The position numbers and the translations under genes are program-made. DNA of 64,000 nt, taken from the NCBI GenBank assembly GCA_025517465.1, contig JAOPKE010000003.1:434001-498000 (forward strand), given 5' to 3'. The notes below the pieces were generated by a model. It was not told the DNA's origin. It saw nothing but the letters and a program-made list of their open reading frames with translations, and searched no databases. This document shows positions 1 through 8,496 of the stretch, piece after piece (within the stretch, counting starts at the first letter, position 1; every line of letters starts with the position of its first letter). The DNA is from Halobacteria archaeon HArc-gm2 (GTDB lineage: Archaea; Halobacteriota; Halobacteria; Halobacteriales; Haloarculaceae).

Positions 1-340
1 GGCAAACAACATCGATCGCCCCAGAGAAATCGCGTAGCGATCCACCCGTTGCACCAGAAAATCGTGACCGCAGAACGCTGGACCGTGACAGGCAGAATCG
101 AGAAACTGCTTTCCAGAGAACCAGAAGCCACGGGAGAGACTCGATCGAGTTTCCGCACAACTGGAGAGAACTGGGCCGCCGATTCGACCGGTTAGAGCTG
201 GGGCCTGCGAACATTCGAAAGACGGCGGTTTCCGGCAAACGACGGGCCGGGACCTCGAGAATTCGAGACTGTCAGACAACCGAGAACGGCCAAAGGAGTG
301 AATCCGGCCCTGCGGTGCCCTCGGACGGCGGAATCGACTG

Positions 341-422
341 ATAGTGGTCGTTGTAAGCCCATACCGGCGTTCGACGCGGACGGTACCGGCGAACGACGGT
401 AAAAAGTTACAACGACCACTAT
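341..422. repeat. Perfect 16-bp inverted repeat with 50-bp spacer
   Basis: ATAGTGGTCGTTGTAA at 341-356 is exactly the reverse complement of 407-422. Inside, 363-373 and 390-400 pair again with one mismatch, so the whole can fold into a long stem. It could be a small mobile-element end pair, a structured RNA or a bidirectional terminator; the sequence alone does not decide. Confidence 0.75.
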
Positions 423-885
423 GAAACGAGTACGAGTTCTCGTTGCGCTCGTTCACGCGTGCACGCAATCAGGACCACTCCCATCATCGACGCGGGGAGA
501 TCTGCGTCGAGCCCGTACCCCAGTTCTGGACCGGGACAGGCCCGGCGACCCACATCGCGGACGGGAACCGTACCTCCGGACGCTTCCGGCGTAAAGTCGG
601 ACGAGCGTTCCCGAAAGTCACCCCGTGCGCTCGTGTGGCTGCCAGCCCACCCGGTAGCGGGCCAGGGCCCGGATGCCGATCCCTCGTTCCTCGGTACCAA
701 TTCGAAGCTTCGAAGCGATCGAACCCGTTCGACGCGACGTCGAGCGTTCGACGAAGGAGAGTCTCGGAGTGTCGAGCGTCAGAGAACCGGGAAGGCGGCC
801 AAAATCCCAGCGAATGCTCGATAGAAGGGTTCTCTGAGAGAAATTCTGTGTACACCGCGTTCCGAGCGAACAGAGGGGTGAATCG

Positions 886-904
886 TATTTCGCTATATAG
901 AATG
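886..904. repeat. Recurrent TATTTCGCTATA-like motif, copy 1
   Basis: TATTTCGCTATATAGAATG belongs to a set of six related AT-rich motifs found only in the first 17 kb of the window (also near 11467, 12128, 13459, 14553 and 16883). Its function is unknown; it could be a regulator site or the conserved end of a repeat. Confidence 0.55.
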
Positions 905-1064
905 TGAGTCACTGGCTACGTATCCGGACGGGCCGAGCTGTCGAGATCGGTCGATATAGTGCCCAGATCAGGCGATACCGAGCACCATTTATAAACAGAT
1001 CCAGCTTCTGTCGTCCAGCAGGTGAACCACCGGCGCCGTCGGCACACAAGCACAACCGTTTTGT

Positions 1065-1078
1065 TTAGGCTGGCCTAA
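1065..1078. promoter_or_regulatory. DtxR/IdeR-type operator upstream of the GMC pair
   Basis: TTAGGCTGGCCTAA is a palindrome with two perfect TTAGGC/GCCTAA half-sites around a TG centre. It ends 13 bases before the start codon at 1092, where a repressor would block a leaderless or near-leaderless haloarchaeal promoter. DtxR/IdeR-family metal-dependent repressors bind TTAGG...CCTAA sites. Similar sites lie before 3363 and 11312. Confidence 0.7.
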
Positions 1079-1091
1079 TCGCCGGCAATCC

Positions 1092-1637
1092 ATGGAACTG
1101 ACGCGTCGAGACGTGCTCGGAGCGCTCTCCGCGGCCGGCGTCGGTTCCGTCAGCGGCTGCTCGGACCTGCTCGAGGACGGGGCAGCAGGTGAGAGCCCGA
1201 CCGAGGACGACCCCATCACGGACCACGACGTCGAGACGCTCGTCGCCCTGGCCGAGGTCGTCTATCCTTCCGGCGTGACGGAGATCGAGTCGTTCGTTCG
1301 CGAGTACTCCGTCGTGCGCGTCCGGGAGGACCCAACCTACGCCCGCGGCGTCGGCGAGACGGTGGCGCGACTCGACGATTACGTCGCGGAGTGGCACGAC
1401 GACGCGTACGCCGATCTATCTGCATCAGCGCGTGCGGACGTGCTGGAACAGATGGCCGTGGATACGGCCGATCCGGACCCGGACGGCGTCGCCGGCGAGC
1501 GGATCCGGTACTACCTCGTGAACGAGCTACTGTACGCCTTCTACGCGTCGCCCACGGGCGCCGGGCTGTTGGGCCTGGAGAATCCCCCGGGCCATCCCGG
1601 CGGGACGACGTCCTACCGGGAGGGGCCACATGAATAG
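1092..1637 (+). CDS. Gluconate 2-dehydrogenase subunit 3-like TAT lipoprotein
   Basis: This 181-residue protein opens with a twin-arginine signal (TRRDVLGALS) and a lipobox ending in Cys (VSGC), so it should be an exported, lipid-anchored protein. The rest resembles the small subunit 3 family that partners membrane-associated GMC flavoenzymes such as gluconate 2-dehydrogenase. Its last 8 bases overlap the start of the GMC oxidoreductase at 1630, which supports a two-subunit enzyme. The ATG at 1092 places the signal peptide correctly. A DtxR-type operator ends 13 bases upstream, so expression is probably metal-controlled. The electron acceptor is not visible from the sequence. Confidence 0.8.
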   Translation: MELTRRDVLGALSAAGVGSVSGCSDLLEDGAAGESPTEDDPITDHDVETLVALAEVVYPSGVTEIESFVREYSVVRVREDPTYARGVGETVARLDDYVAEWHDDAYADLSASARADVLEQMAVDTADPDPDGVAGERIRYYLVNELLYAFYASPTGAGLLGLENPPGHPGGTTSYREGPHE

Positions 1638-3297
1638 CCAGAACGGAGCCGATCTGGACCGGACGCCGGCTGACTCCCGCAGGTCGTCACCCGAGCCCGG
1701 TCGAACTGCGTTCGACCGGACGCCATCGGACCGCGTCGACGTCTGTATCGTCGGCGCTGGGCCGTCCGGCGCACTGATCGCGGCGGAGCTGTCAGCGGCG
1801 GGCCACGACGTCGTCGTCCTCGACGCCGGCCCCCGGTTCGACCCGGCGGACCGCGAAAACGAGATGGAGAACCACCTCCGGCCGGGGAACCCCGAGCCGC
1901 TGTGGGGGATGGGCGGCAAGCGGGACGCCTACAGCGCCACGGGCGACCACCACTACCCGCTGAACGCGGCCCGCGTCAAGGGCATCGGCGGGAGCACGCT
2001 CCACTGGCAGGGGATGGTGATGCGGCTCCACGAGCAGGACTTCGAACTCGACAGTTCGGTCGGTCTGGGCGCCGATTGGCCCATCTCGTACGACGACCTT
2101 CGGCCGTACTACGCGGCCGCCGAGGAGGCGTTCTCGGTCGCGGGCGCCTCGGACAATCCCTTCTCGCCGCCCCGGGAGCAGCCCCACCCCCTGCCGGCGT
2201 TCCCGCCGTCCTACAGCGACTCGCTCTTCGCGGAGGCCTGTGAATCGCTGGGCATCACCACCCACTCGGTGCCGAACGCGCGCAACTCGGAAGCGACAGA
2301 CGAGGCCGGTGCCTGCGTCGGCTACGGGACTTGCAAACCGGTGTGTCCGTCGGGAGCGAAGTACGACGCGACGCGCCACGTCAACGTCGCAGAGGCGAAT
2401 GGCGCCCGAATAGTGGACAGGGCCCCGGTCCAGCGCCTCGAACACGACGCGTCGGGCGAGCGCGTGACGGCCGCCGTGTACGCGACGCCGGACGGCGAGG
2501 AGCATCGCCAGGAGGCCCGCGAGTTCGTCCTCGCCGCCGGTGGCGTCGAGACGCCGCGCTTGCTGTTACTCTCGGAGTCCGAGCAGTATCCGGACGGCCT
2601 CGCGAACTCCTCGGGACTGGTCGGCCGGTACTTCATGGACCACCTGTTCGCCGGCGTCGGCGGGCAGCTGGACGAGCGGACGCGCCAGAAACACGTCGGC
2701 TTCATCACGAGCGAGAGCCACCAGTTCTACGACCGGCCGGACGACTCGCGGACGGCGATCAAGCTGGAGTTCCTCAACTACGCCGGGCCCGCACCGGCCG
2801 ACGTCGCGATGACTGCGGACTCCTTCGGCGACGACCTGCTGGACGATATCTGGTCGGCGTACGGGAACCACGCCGCGATGGGGGCGCTGGTCGAGCAACT
2901 CCCCCGCAAGGAGAACCGCGTGCGGCTCGATCACTCGCGGACCGACGACCACGGCAACCCCGTGCCGGACGTCGTCTGGCGGCTCGACGACCGGACGCGG
3001 GCGACGATCCGCCGCGCGAACGAGATACAGCGCTCCGTCCTTGAAGAGCTGGGGGCGGAGATAACGTGGACCGTCGGCCCGGACGATACGGGGCCCGCGT
3101 TCCACCACATGGGGACCACCCGGATGGGGACCGATCCGTCCGAGAGCGTCGTGGATTCGCAACTGCGTACCCACGACCTGGCGAACCTCACAGTCGCCGG
3201 CAGCTCCGTCTTCGTCACGGGCGGGGCCATGAACCCGACGCTCACCATCGCAGCGCTCTCACTGAAAGCCGCAGACCACCTGGCGGCACGGCTGTGA
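1630..3297 (+). CDS. GMC-family FAD oxidoreductase (sugar/alcohol dehydrogenase large subunit)
   Basis: This 555-residue flavoprotein has the dinucleotide-binding motif GAGPSGALIAAEL near residues 42-54, a GGSTLHWQGM segment typical of GMC dehydrogenases, a Cys-rich stretch (GTCKPVCPSGAKYD), and the C-terminal active-site region HHMGTTRMGTDP near residue 493 followed by GGAMNPTLTIAALSLKAAD. The family oxidises sugars, aldonates or alcohols; the substrate here is unknown. It is coupled to the subunit-3-like gene by overlap. It has no signal of its own and could be exported together with its TAT partner. Residues 9-34 are encoded by a copy of an intergenic stem-loop repeat, so this linker is probably not conserved in relatives. 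Confidence 0.88.
   Translation: MNSQNGADLDRTPADSRRSSPEPGRTAFDRTPSDRVDVCIVGAGPSGALIAAELSAAGHDVVVLDAGPRFDPADRENEMENHLRPGNPEPLWGMGGKRDAYSATGDHHYPLNAARVKGIGGSTLHWQGMVMRLHEQDFELDSSVGLGADWPISYDDLRPYYAAAEEAFSVAGASDNPFSPPREQPHPLPAFPPSYSDSLFAEACESLGITTHSVPNARNSEATDEAGACVGYGTCKPVCPSGAKYDATRHVNVAEANGARIVDRAPVQRLEHDASGERVTAAVYATPDGEEHRQEAREFVLAAGGVETPRLLLLSESEQYPDGLANSSGLVGRYFMDHLFAGVGGQLDERTRQKHVGFITSESHQFYDRPDDSRTAIKLEFLNYAGPAPADVAMTADSFGDDLLDDIWSAYGNHAAMGALVEQLPRKENRVRLDHSRTDDHGNPVPDVVWRLDDRTRATIRRANEIQRSVLEELGAEITWTVGPDDTGPAFHHMGTTRMGTDPSESVVDSQLRTHDLANLTVAGSSVFVTGGAMNPTLTIAALSLKAADHLAARL
1664..1734. repeat. Stem-loop repeat inside the GMC coding sequence
   Basis: On the minus strand this stretch aligns base for base with 43798-43867 of the intergenic hairpin array: both read GGCGTCC, a hairpin, GGGCTCGGG, a second stem region, then GGCGTCC. 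The clearest hairpin is CCGGTC (1697-1702) and GACCGG (1714-1719) around an 11-nt loop. The insert keeps the reading frame open and codes for the N-terminal linker of the oxidoreductase. Confidence 0.7.
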
Positions 3298-3306
3298 TTG
3301 GAGGAT

Positions 3307-3347
3307 TTAGGCCGGCCGAAATATCGTCACACTTTAGGCACCCCTAA
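3307..3347. promoter_or_regulatory. Tandem DtxR/IdeR-type operators before the iron-transport operon
   Basis: TTAGGCCGGCCGAA (3307-3320) and TTAGGCACCCCTAA (3334-3347) each match the TTAGGC-NN-GCCTAA palindrome with one changed base, and their centres are 27 bp apart. An AT-rich AAATATC between them may be the TATA element, so bound repressors would flank or cover it. The second site ends 15 bases before the ATG at 3363, almost the same geometry as at 1065-1078. Confidence 0.65.
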
Positions 3348-3362
3348 ACGACTGTCCTCGTA

Positions 3363-4547
3363 ATGAGTACGCGCCAGGACGTCTGCGTCGTCGTCCCGAC
3401 GATTCGGGAGTACGAGTGCATGCGGGAGTACTTCGAGAACGCCCGCGAGCACGGCTTCGACACCGATCGACTGTTCGTCGTCCTCGTCACGGAGGACTTC
3501 TGTGACACCGACGAGATGGAGCGGATGCTCGTCGAGGAGGGCGTCGACGGCGCTGTGTTCGACGGGACCGCTCGCGAGGAGTGGTTCCGCGCGCAGGGCA
3601 TCGAAGGGTACAGCCATCTCGTGCCCGAAGCGAGCCACGCCCAGACCTCCTTCGGCTTGCTGTACCTCTGGGCCCACGAACGCTTCGAGTACGGCGTCTT
3701 CATCGACGACGACACGCGACCCCACGCCGACCAAAACTTCTTCGGCACCCACATGGCGAACCTCGACCACGAGGGCCCCGTCGAGACCGTCGAATCGGAC
3801 GAGTCCTGGGTCAACGTCCTCTACCAGAGCGATCACGACCTGTACCCACGCGGGTACCCCTACGCCGCGATGGACGAGACCGTCGAGACCGACACCACCG
3901 AGGTCGACTCCGTCGTCGCTTCCCAGGGCCTGTGGACGAACGTCCCCGACCTCGACGCCGTGCGCATCCTGATGGACGGCGATCTAGAGGGCCAGGCCCA
4001 GACCCGGACCGACGTCGAGGACTTCGACCGGGACTTCGTCGCGGCCGAGGGCCAGTACCTCACCGTCTGTTCGATGAACCTCGCCTTCCGCCGGGAGGTC
4101 GTCCCCGCGTTCTACCAGTTCCCGATGGACGACAACCGCTGGGACGTCGGCCGCTTCGACGACATCTGGTCGGGGCTGACGCTCAAGCGGGCCTGCGACG
4201 TGCTCGACAGGCAGATCTACAACGGCGGCCCGCTCTGTCACCACGACAAGGCGCCCCGCTCGACGTTCGACGACCTGGCCAACGAGGTCGCCGGCCTCGA
4301 ACTGAACGAGCACGTCTGGGAGGTACTCGACGACGCCGCCGCGGACGCCGATTCGTTCGCCGAGGCCTTCGCAGACATGGCCGACGCCCTTGTCGAGGGC
4401 GAGTTCGGCGAGTGGAACAACGGCGCCTTCCTCAACCACTGCGGCGAGTACATGCGCGACTGGCTCGACTGCCTCGCGACCATCGACCCGACCGGGATGC
4501 CAGGCCACGCCGGTGCCGAGGCCCCGGAGGTGGTCGCCGATGACTGA
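3363..4547 (+). CDS. Reversibly glycosylated polypeptide / UDP-arabinopyranose-mutase-like protein
   Basis: The 394-residue protein resembles the RGP (alpha-1,4-glucan-protein synthase, UDP-forming) family. Visible motifs are a DDD metal and nucleotide-sugar site (IDDDTRP, residues 114-120), LYPRGYPY (160-167), which matches the region of the self-glycosylated Arg in plant RGPs, and GLWTNVPDLDA (189-199). In plants the family interconverts UDP-arabinopyranose and UDP-arabinofuranose; the archaeal substrate is unknown. It is the first gene of a five-gene operon, overlaps the next gene by 8 bases and sits behind two metal-repressor-type operators. Its placement ahead of an iron transporter suggests a role in making a sugar used during metal starvation. 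Confidence 0.75.
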   Translation: MSTRQDVCVVVPTIREYECMREYFENAREHGFDTDRLFVVLVTEDFCDTDEMERMLVEEGVDGAVFDGTAREEWFRAQGIEGYSHLVPEASHAQTSFGLLYLWAHERFEYGVFIDDDTRPHADQNFFGTHMANLDHEGPVETVESDESWVNVLYQSDHDLYPRGYPYAAMDETVETDTTEVDSVVASQGLWTNVPDLDAVRILMDGDLEGQAQTRTDVEDFDRDFVAAEGQYLTVCSMNLAFRREVVPAFYQFPMDDNRWDVGRFDDIWSGLTLKRACDVLDRQIYNGGPLCHHDKAPRSTFDDLANEVAGLELNEHVWEVLDDAAADADSFAEAFADMADALVEGEFGEWNNGAFLNHCGEYMRDWLDCLATIDPTGMPGHAGAEAPEVVADD

Positions 4548-5727
4548 GCGCGACAGGGGTTCGACGCGGGAGCGTCTGCGCGGCCGTCGCCGGTTCCTCG
4601 CCGGACTCGGGGCCGCCGGTATCGGCGGACTCGCGGGCTGTAGCGGCCTGCTGGGCGAGGACGGATCGGACGGCGGCGGAGCGGGCAACGAGACCAGCGC
4701 CGGCGAGGCCGGCTTCGGCGAGTTCCGCGGCTCCGGCCCGCTGGCCGAGGACCGCGAGGAACTGCAGGGCACCCGCATCGCCGACCTCCCCGACCTCTCG
4801 GGCGAACTGACGATCTACCTGGGCGGCGGCGAGGGCGGGCTCTACCGCGACCTGCTCGCGCGCTTCCAGGAGATCTACCCCGACTTCACCGTCAATCCCC
4901 GCGAGTCGGGCACCGCAGACGCCGCGAACACGATCATCAGCGAGGGCGACGCGACGCCGGCCGACGTGTTCTGGTCTGTCGACGCCGGGTCGCTCTCCGC
5001 GGTTGCCAACGAGGGACTCACCGCCTCGCTTCCCTCGGAAGTCGTCGACCCGGTCCCGGAGGAGTTCCATCCCGACGACGCGTGGGTCGGGACCGCCGGG
5101 CGCGCCCGCGCGGTGCCGTACAACACGAACGAGCTCTCGGCCGACGACGTGCCGGACACCGTCATGGACTTCCCGGAGACCGAGGGGATGGCCAGCGCGA
5201 TGGGGTGGGCGCCGACCTACGGCGCCTTCCAGGCGTTCGTCACCGCGATGCGGCTCATCGAGGGCGAGGACGCCACCCGCCAGTGGCTCCAGGACATGGT
5301 CGACGCGGGCGTCTCGGAGTACAACAACGAGTTCCTGGTGTCGAACGCCGTCGCGGACGGCGAGTTGAACGCCGGCTTCGCCAACCACTACTACGCGCTG
5401 CGCGTACAGGCCTCGCGTCCCGACGCGCCCCTCGACCTGGCCTTTACGAGCGGTGACGCGGGCGCACTGATCAACGTCGCCGGCGCGGCCGTCCTCGGCG
5501 CGAGCGAGAACACCCAGCTGGCGAACACCTTCCTGCGCCACCTGCTGTCGGCGGAGGCCCAGGAGTTCTTCGCCACCAGGACGTACGCCTACCCGATGGT
5601 CGAGGGTATCCCGCCGGTCGGCGGCCTCCCCTCCATCGACGAACTGAACCCGCCGTCGATCGACCTCTCGGAGCTCTCTGACCTCCAGCCGACGCTCGAA
5701 CTGATGCGGGAGGTGGGCGTCCTCTGA
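4540..5727 (+). CDS. Iron(III)-type ABC transporter substrate-binding lipoprotein
   Basis: The 395-residue protein starts at the ATG at 4540, which overlaps the previous stop and is followed by a TAT signal (GRRRFLAGLGAAGIGGLAGC) with the lipobox Cys near residue 34. A Gly-, Asp- and Ser-rich linker follows. The mature part has the two-lobed fold of the FbpA/FutA and thiamine-binding group: YLGGGEGGLYRDLLARF near the start and an NHYYALR segment resembling the paired-Tyr iron ligands of ferric-binding proteins. It shares one base with the permease. Operon context and upstream DtxR-type sites favour iron over thiamine or phosphonate. Confidence 0.85.
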   Translation: MTERDRGSTRERLRGRRRFLAGLGAAGIGGLAGCSGLLGEDGSDGGGAGNETSAGEAGFGEFRGSGPLAEDREELQGTRIADLPDLSGELTIYLGGGEGGLYRDLLARFQEIYPDFTVNPRESGTADAANTIISEGDATPADVFWSVDAGSLSAVANEGLTASLPSEVVDPVPEEFHPDDAWVGTAGRARAVPYNTNELSADDVPDTVMDFPETEGMASAMGWAPTYGAFQAFVTAMRLIEGEDATRQWLQDMVDAGVSEYNNEFLVSNAVADGELNAGFANHYYALRVQASRPDAPLDLAFTSGDAGALINVAGAAVLGASENTQLANTFLRHLLSAEAQEFFATRTYAYPMVEGIPPVGGLPSIDELNPPSIDLSELSDLQPTLELMREVGVL

Positions 5728-7358
5728 TGGCCGCCGGGAGTGACAGTGCGGCCACGGCCCGTGACCGCGTCCGCGGAATCGTGCGTGACGACGACGGCCC
5801 GAGCGTCGCGCTCGTCCTGCTGGCGGGCGCCGTCGCCGCGGCCGTCCTCACGCCGCTCCTCTGGCTCCTGCTGCGTGCCTCGACCATCGAACCGTCTGAA
5901 GCGCTCTCCTTGCTGACCTCGCCGACGGCGACGGAGGTGCTCGCCAACAGTCTGGGCCTCGTCGCGCTCGTCACCGCAGCGTCGGTCGCGCTGGGCGTTC
6001 CGCTCGCGGTGCTGACGGTCCAGACGGACCTGCCCTTCCGCCGGTTCTGGACCGTCGTCGTCGCGCTGCCGCTGGTCGTCCCGAGCTACATCGGCGCCTT
6101 CGCCTACGTCTCCGCGTTCGGCCCGAACGGGGCGCTCGCCGACCTGCTCGCGCCGCTCGGGATCCCCGTGCCGACGGTGTACGGCCTGGGCGGGACGGCG
6201 CTGGTCCTGACGCTGTTCGTCTACCCCTACGTCTTCCTCACCACGCGCGCGTCGCTGCTCTCCTTCGACGAGAGCCAGCTCGAGGCCGCCCGCACCCTCA
6301 ACCACGGCTACCGGAGCGCGTTCAGGCGCGTCATCCTCCCGCAGATAGCGCCCGGCGTCACCGCCGGCGCGCTGCTGGTCGCGCTCTACACGCTCTCGGA
6401 CTTCGGGACGCCCGCCATCATGCGCTTCGACGTGTTCACCCGCGTCATCTACGTCGAACTGAACAGCTTCGGCATCGGCCGGGCGAACGCGACCCTGTTC
6501 TCGCTGGAACTGCTCGCCGTGACGGCAGTGATCCTCGCCCTGGAGTCCCGCGTCGGCGGCGACGGCGGGTCTGGCTACGGCGCGCCCGCGTCGGCGAACG
6601 CGGTGGTCCCGCTGGGCCGGTACCGCTGGGTCGCGGCGGCGCTCCCGGCGCTCGTGGCGACGTTTACGCTCGCGCTCCCGGTTGGCGTCCTCGCGATGTG
6701 GCTCGTTCGCTCCGGACCGGGCTACGCTGGCGGCGGCCTCGCCTTCCAGCCCGAGTTCGCGTTCAACTCCGTCTATGTGGCGGCGCTGGCGGCGCTGGCG
6801 ACGGTCCTGTTCGCGCTCCCGGTGGCGTACTACGCCGGCCGGTCGAATGGATGGCTCGCCCGGGCCACCGAGCGGGCGACGTACCTCGGCTACGCGATGC
6901 CCGGCGTGGTTCTGGGCCTGGCGCTGGTGTTCTTCGGCATCCACTACGCCCCGGCAGTCTACCAGACGCTCCCGCTGCTCGTGTTCGCCTACGTCGTCCG
7001 CTTCCTCCCGCAGGCGGTCGGGTCGACCCGCTCCTCGGTGCTCGGCGTCGACCCCGAACTGATCGGGGCCGCTCGCGTCCTCGGCGCGCCACCGAGGCGA
7101 GCCTTCCGCCGTGTGACGCTACCGCTCATCGCGCCGGGACTGCTCGCCGGGGCTGCGCTCGTGTTCCTGACGACGATGAAGGAACTCGACACGACCCTCA
7201 TCCTGCATCCGACAGGCTTTACGACCCTAGTGACCTACATCTGGCGAGTACAGGAAGCGGGCTACTACGGCCGGGCGGCGCTGCCGGCGCTCGTGCTGGT
7301 CCTCGTCTCGGGACTCTCGATGATACCGCTACTACGCCAGCAAGGTGACGATGCATAA
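5727..7358 (+). CDS. ABC transporter permease, fused two-domain FbpB type
   Basis: This 543-residue membrane protein has about twelve hydrophobic segments in two halves. Each half carries the permease loop that docks on the ATPase: an EAARTLNHGYRSAFRRVILP region near residue 190 and GAARVLGAPPRRAFRRVTLP near residue 450. Such fused permeases are typical of FbpB/SfuB iron(III) importers. The start overlaps the binding-protein stop in TGATG, and its end overlaps the ATPase gene, so the three are translated together. Ion specificity is inferred from the cluster. Confidence 0.87.
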   Translation: MAAGSDSAATARDRVRGIVRDDDGPSVALVLLAGAVAAAVLTPLLWLLLRASTIEPSEALSLLTSPTATEVLANSLGLVALVTAASVALGVPLAVLTVQTDLPFRRFWTVVVALPLVVPSYIGAFAYVSAFGPNGALADLLAPLGIPVPTVYGLGGTALVLTLFVYPYVFLTTRASLLSFDESQLEAARTLNHGYRSAFRRVILPQIAPGVTAGALLVALYTLSDFGTPAIMRFDVFTRVIYVELNSFGIGRANATLFSLELLAVTAVILALESRVGGDGGSGYGAPASANAVVPLGRYRWVAAALPALVATFTLALPVGVLAMWLVRSGPGYAGGGLAFQPEFAFNSVYVAALAALATVLFALPVAYYAGRSNGWLARATERATYLGYAMPGVVLGLALVFFGIHYAPAVYQTLPLLVFAYVVRFLPQAVGSTRSSVLGVDPELIGAARVLGAPPRRAFRRVTLPLIAPGLLAGAALVFLTTMKELDTTLILHPTGFTTLVTYIWRVQEAGYYGRAALPALVLVLVSGLSMIPLLRQQGDDA

Positions 7359-8496
7359 CGACGTTCGAATCGACGACCCGACGGCCGAACATTTCGAAGC
7401 GGCGCCAGCCACCGGTACGAACGCGGACGCGGGCGACCCGGTCCTCGAACTCGACGGGGTCGGCAAGCGATACGGCCCCGAAACCGCGGTCTCCGAGCTG
7501 GATCTGACCGTCCGCGACGGTGAGTTGCTCACCCTGCTCGGCCCCTCCGGCTGTGGCAAGACGACGACGCTCCGGATGATCGCCGGCCTCGAAGACCCCA
7601 GCGAGGGGACCGTCACCGTCGCCGACGAGACGGTGGCCGGCGACGGGGCTATCGTCCCGCCCGAGGAGCGCGACGTCGGCATGGTGTTCCAGGAGTTCGC
7701 GCTCTTCCCGCACCTGACCGTCGCCGAGAACGTCGCGTTCGGCCTGGATGACCCCGACAGCGAGGCCGCCGGGGAACGAGTGGCGGAACTGCTCGACCTC
7801 GTGGGCCTGGGCGAGTACGGCGACCGGACGCCCGGGGACCTCTCGGGCGGCCAGCGCCAGCGGGTCGCGCTCGCGCGCTCGCTCGCGCCCGAACCCGACG
7901 TCTTACTGCTCGACGAGCCCTTCTCCAACCTCGACGTCCGCCTCCGCGTCGCCATGCGCGAGGAGGTGCGCCGGATCCTCGACGAGGCCGGCGTCACCGC
8001 CGTCTCCGTCACCCACGACCAGGAGGAGGCACTCTCTATCTCCGACCGGGTCGCCGTCATGCACGACGGTCACGTCGAACAGGTCGGCAGCCCCGCCGAG
8101 GTGTTCGAACACCCCGAGTCGCGCTTCGTCGCCAGCTTCCTCGGCCAGGCGAGCTTCCTGCCCGCGGCGGTCGGCGAGGCCTCTGTCGAGACGATCATCG
8201 GCTCGTACGACCGGGACCTGCTGGAGGGAATCACCGAGGAGTACACCGGCGCCGACGTCGACGTCCTCGTCCGCCCGGACGACCTGCGGGCGACACCGGC
8301 CAACGAGTCCGAGGCCGACGGCCACGTCGTCCGCCGCCAGTACACCGGCCCCTCCTTCGTCTACCACGTGGAACTGGCCGACGGGACCGTCGTCCGCTGC
8401 CTGCACAACCACGCCGAGGACTTCGACGTCGGCGAACCGGTCGGCGTCACCCTGGTCGCCGACCACACACTGGCCTGGTACCCCGCCGAGCGATGA
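7351..8496 (+). CDS. ABC transporter ATPase, FbpC type
   Basis: The protein has Walker A GPSGCGKTT near residue 64, signature LSGGQRQR near 164 and Walker B LLLDEP near 187, followed by a D-loop, a switch His (VTHDQEEAL) and a C-terminal TOBE-like domain. This is the CysA/FbpC/PotA branch of importer ATPases. I chose the ATG at 7351; a GTG at 7345 in the same frame is possible. It overlaps the permease at its start and the GT39-like gene by 4 bases (ATGA) at its end. The gene powers the importer formed with 4540 and 5727. Confidence 0.88.
   Translation: MHNDVRIDDPTAEHFEAAPATGTNADAGDPVLELDGVGKRYGPETAVSELDLTVRDGELLTLLGPSGCGKTTTLRMIAGLEDPSEGTVTVADETVAGDGAIVPPEERDVGMVFQEFALFPHLTVAENVAFGLDDPDSEAAGERVAELLDLVGLGEYGDRTPGDLSGGQRQRVALARSLAPEPDVLLLDEPFSNLDVRLRVAMREEVRRILDEAGVTAVSVTHDQEEALSISDRVAVMHDGHVEQVGSPAEVFEHPESRFVASFLGQASFLPAAVGEASVETIIGSYDRDLLEGITEEYTGADVDVLVRPDDLRATPANESEADGHVVRRQYTGPSFVYHVELADGTVVRCLHNHAEDFDVGEPVGVTLVADHTLAWYPAER

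Larger units (their letters stand above)
1..1063. other. Gene-free left edge
   Basis: I find no open frame here with the codon pattern of its neighbours; the short frames on both strands are rich in Arg, Ser and Pro and look like noise. It holds a long inverted repeat (341-422) and one TATTTCGCTATA-like motif (886-904). It may be remnant DNA or the end of something lying left of the window. Confidence 0.6.

Noticed and set aside
443-912. Overlapping open frames of 120-154 residues on both strands
   Set aside because: Composition is non-acidic and repetitive in Arg and Ser, and no frame shows domain motifs or a promoter.
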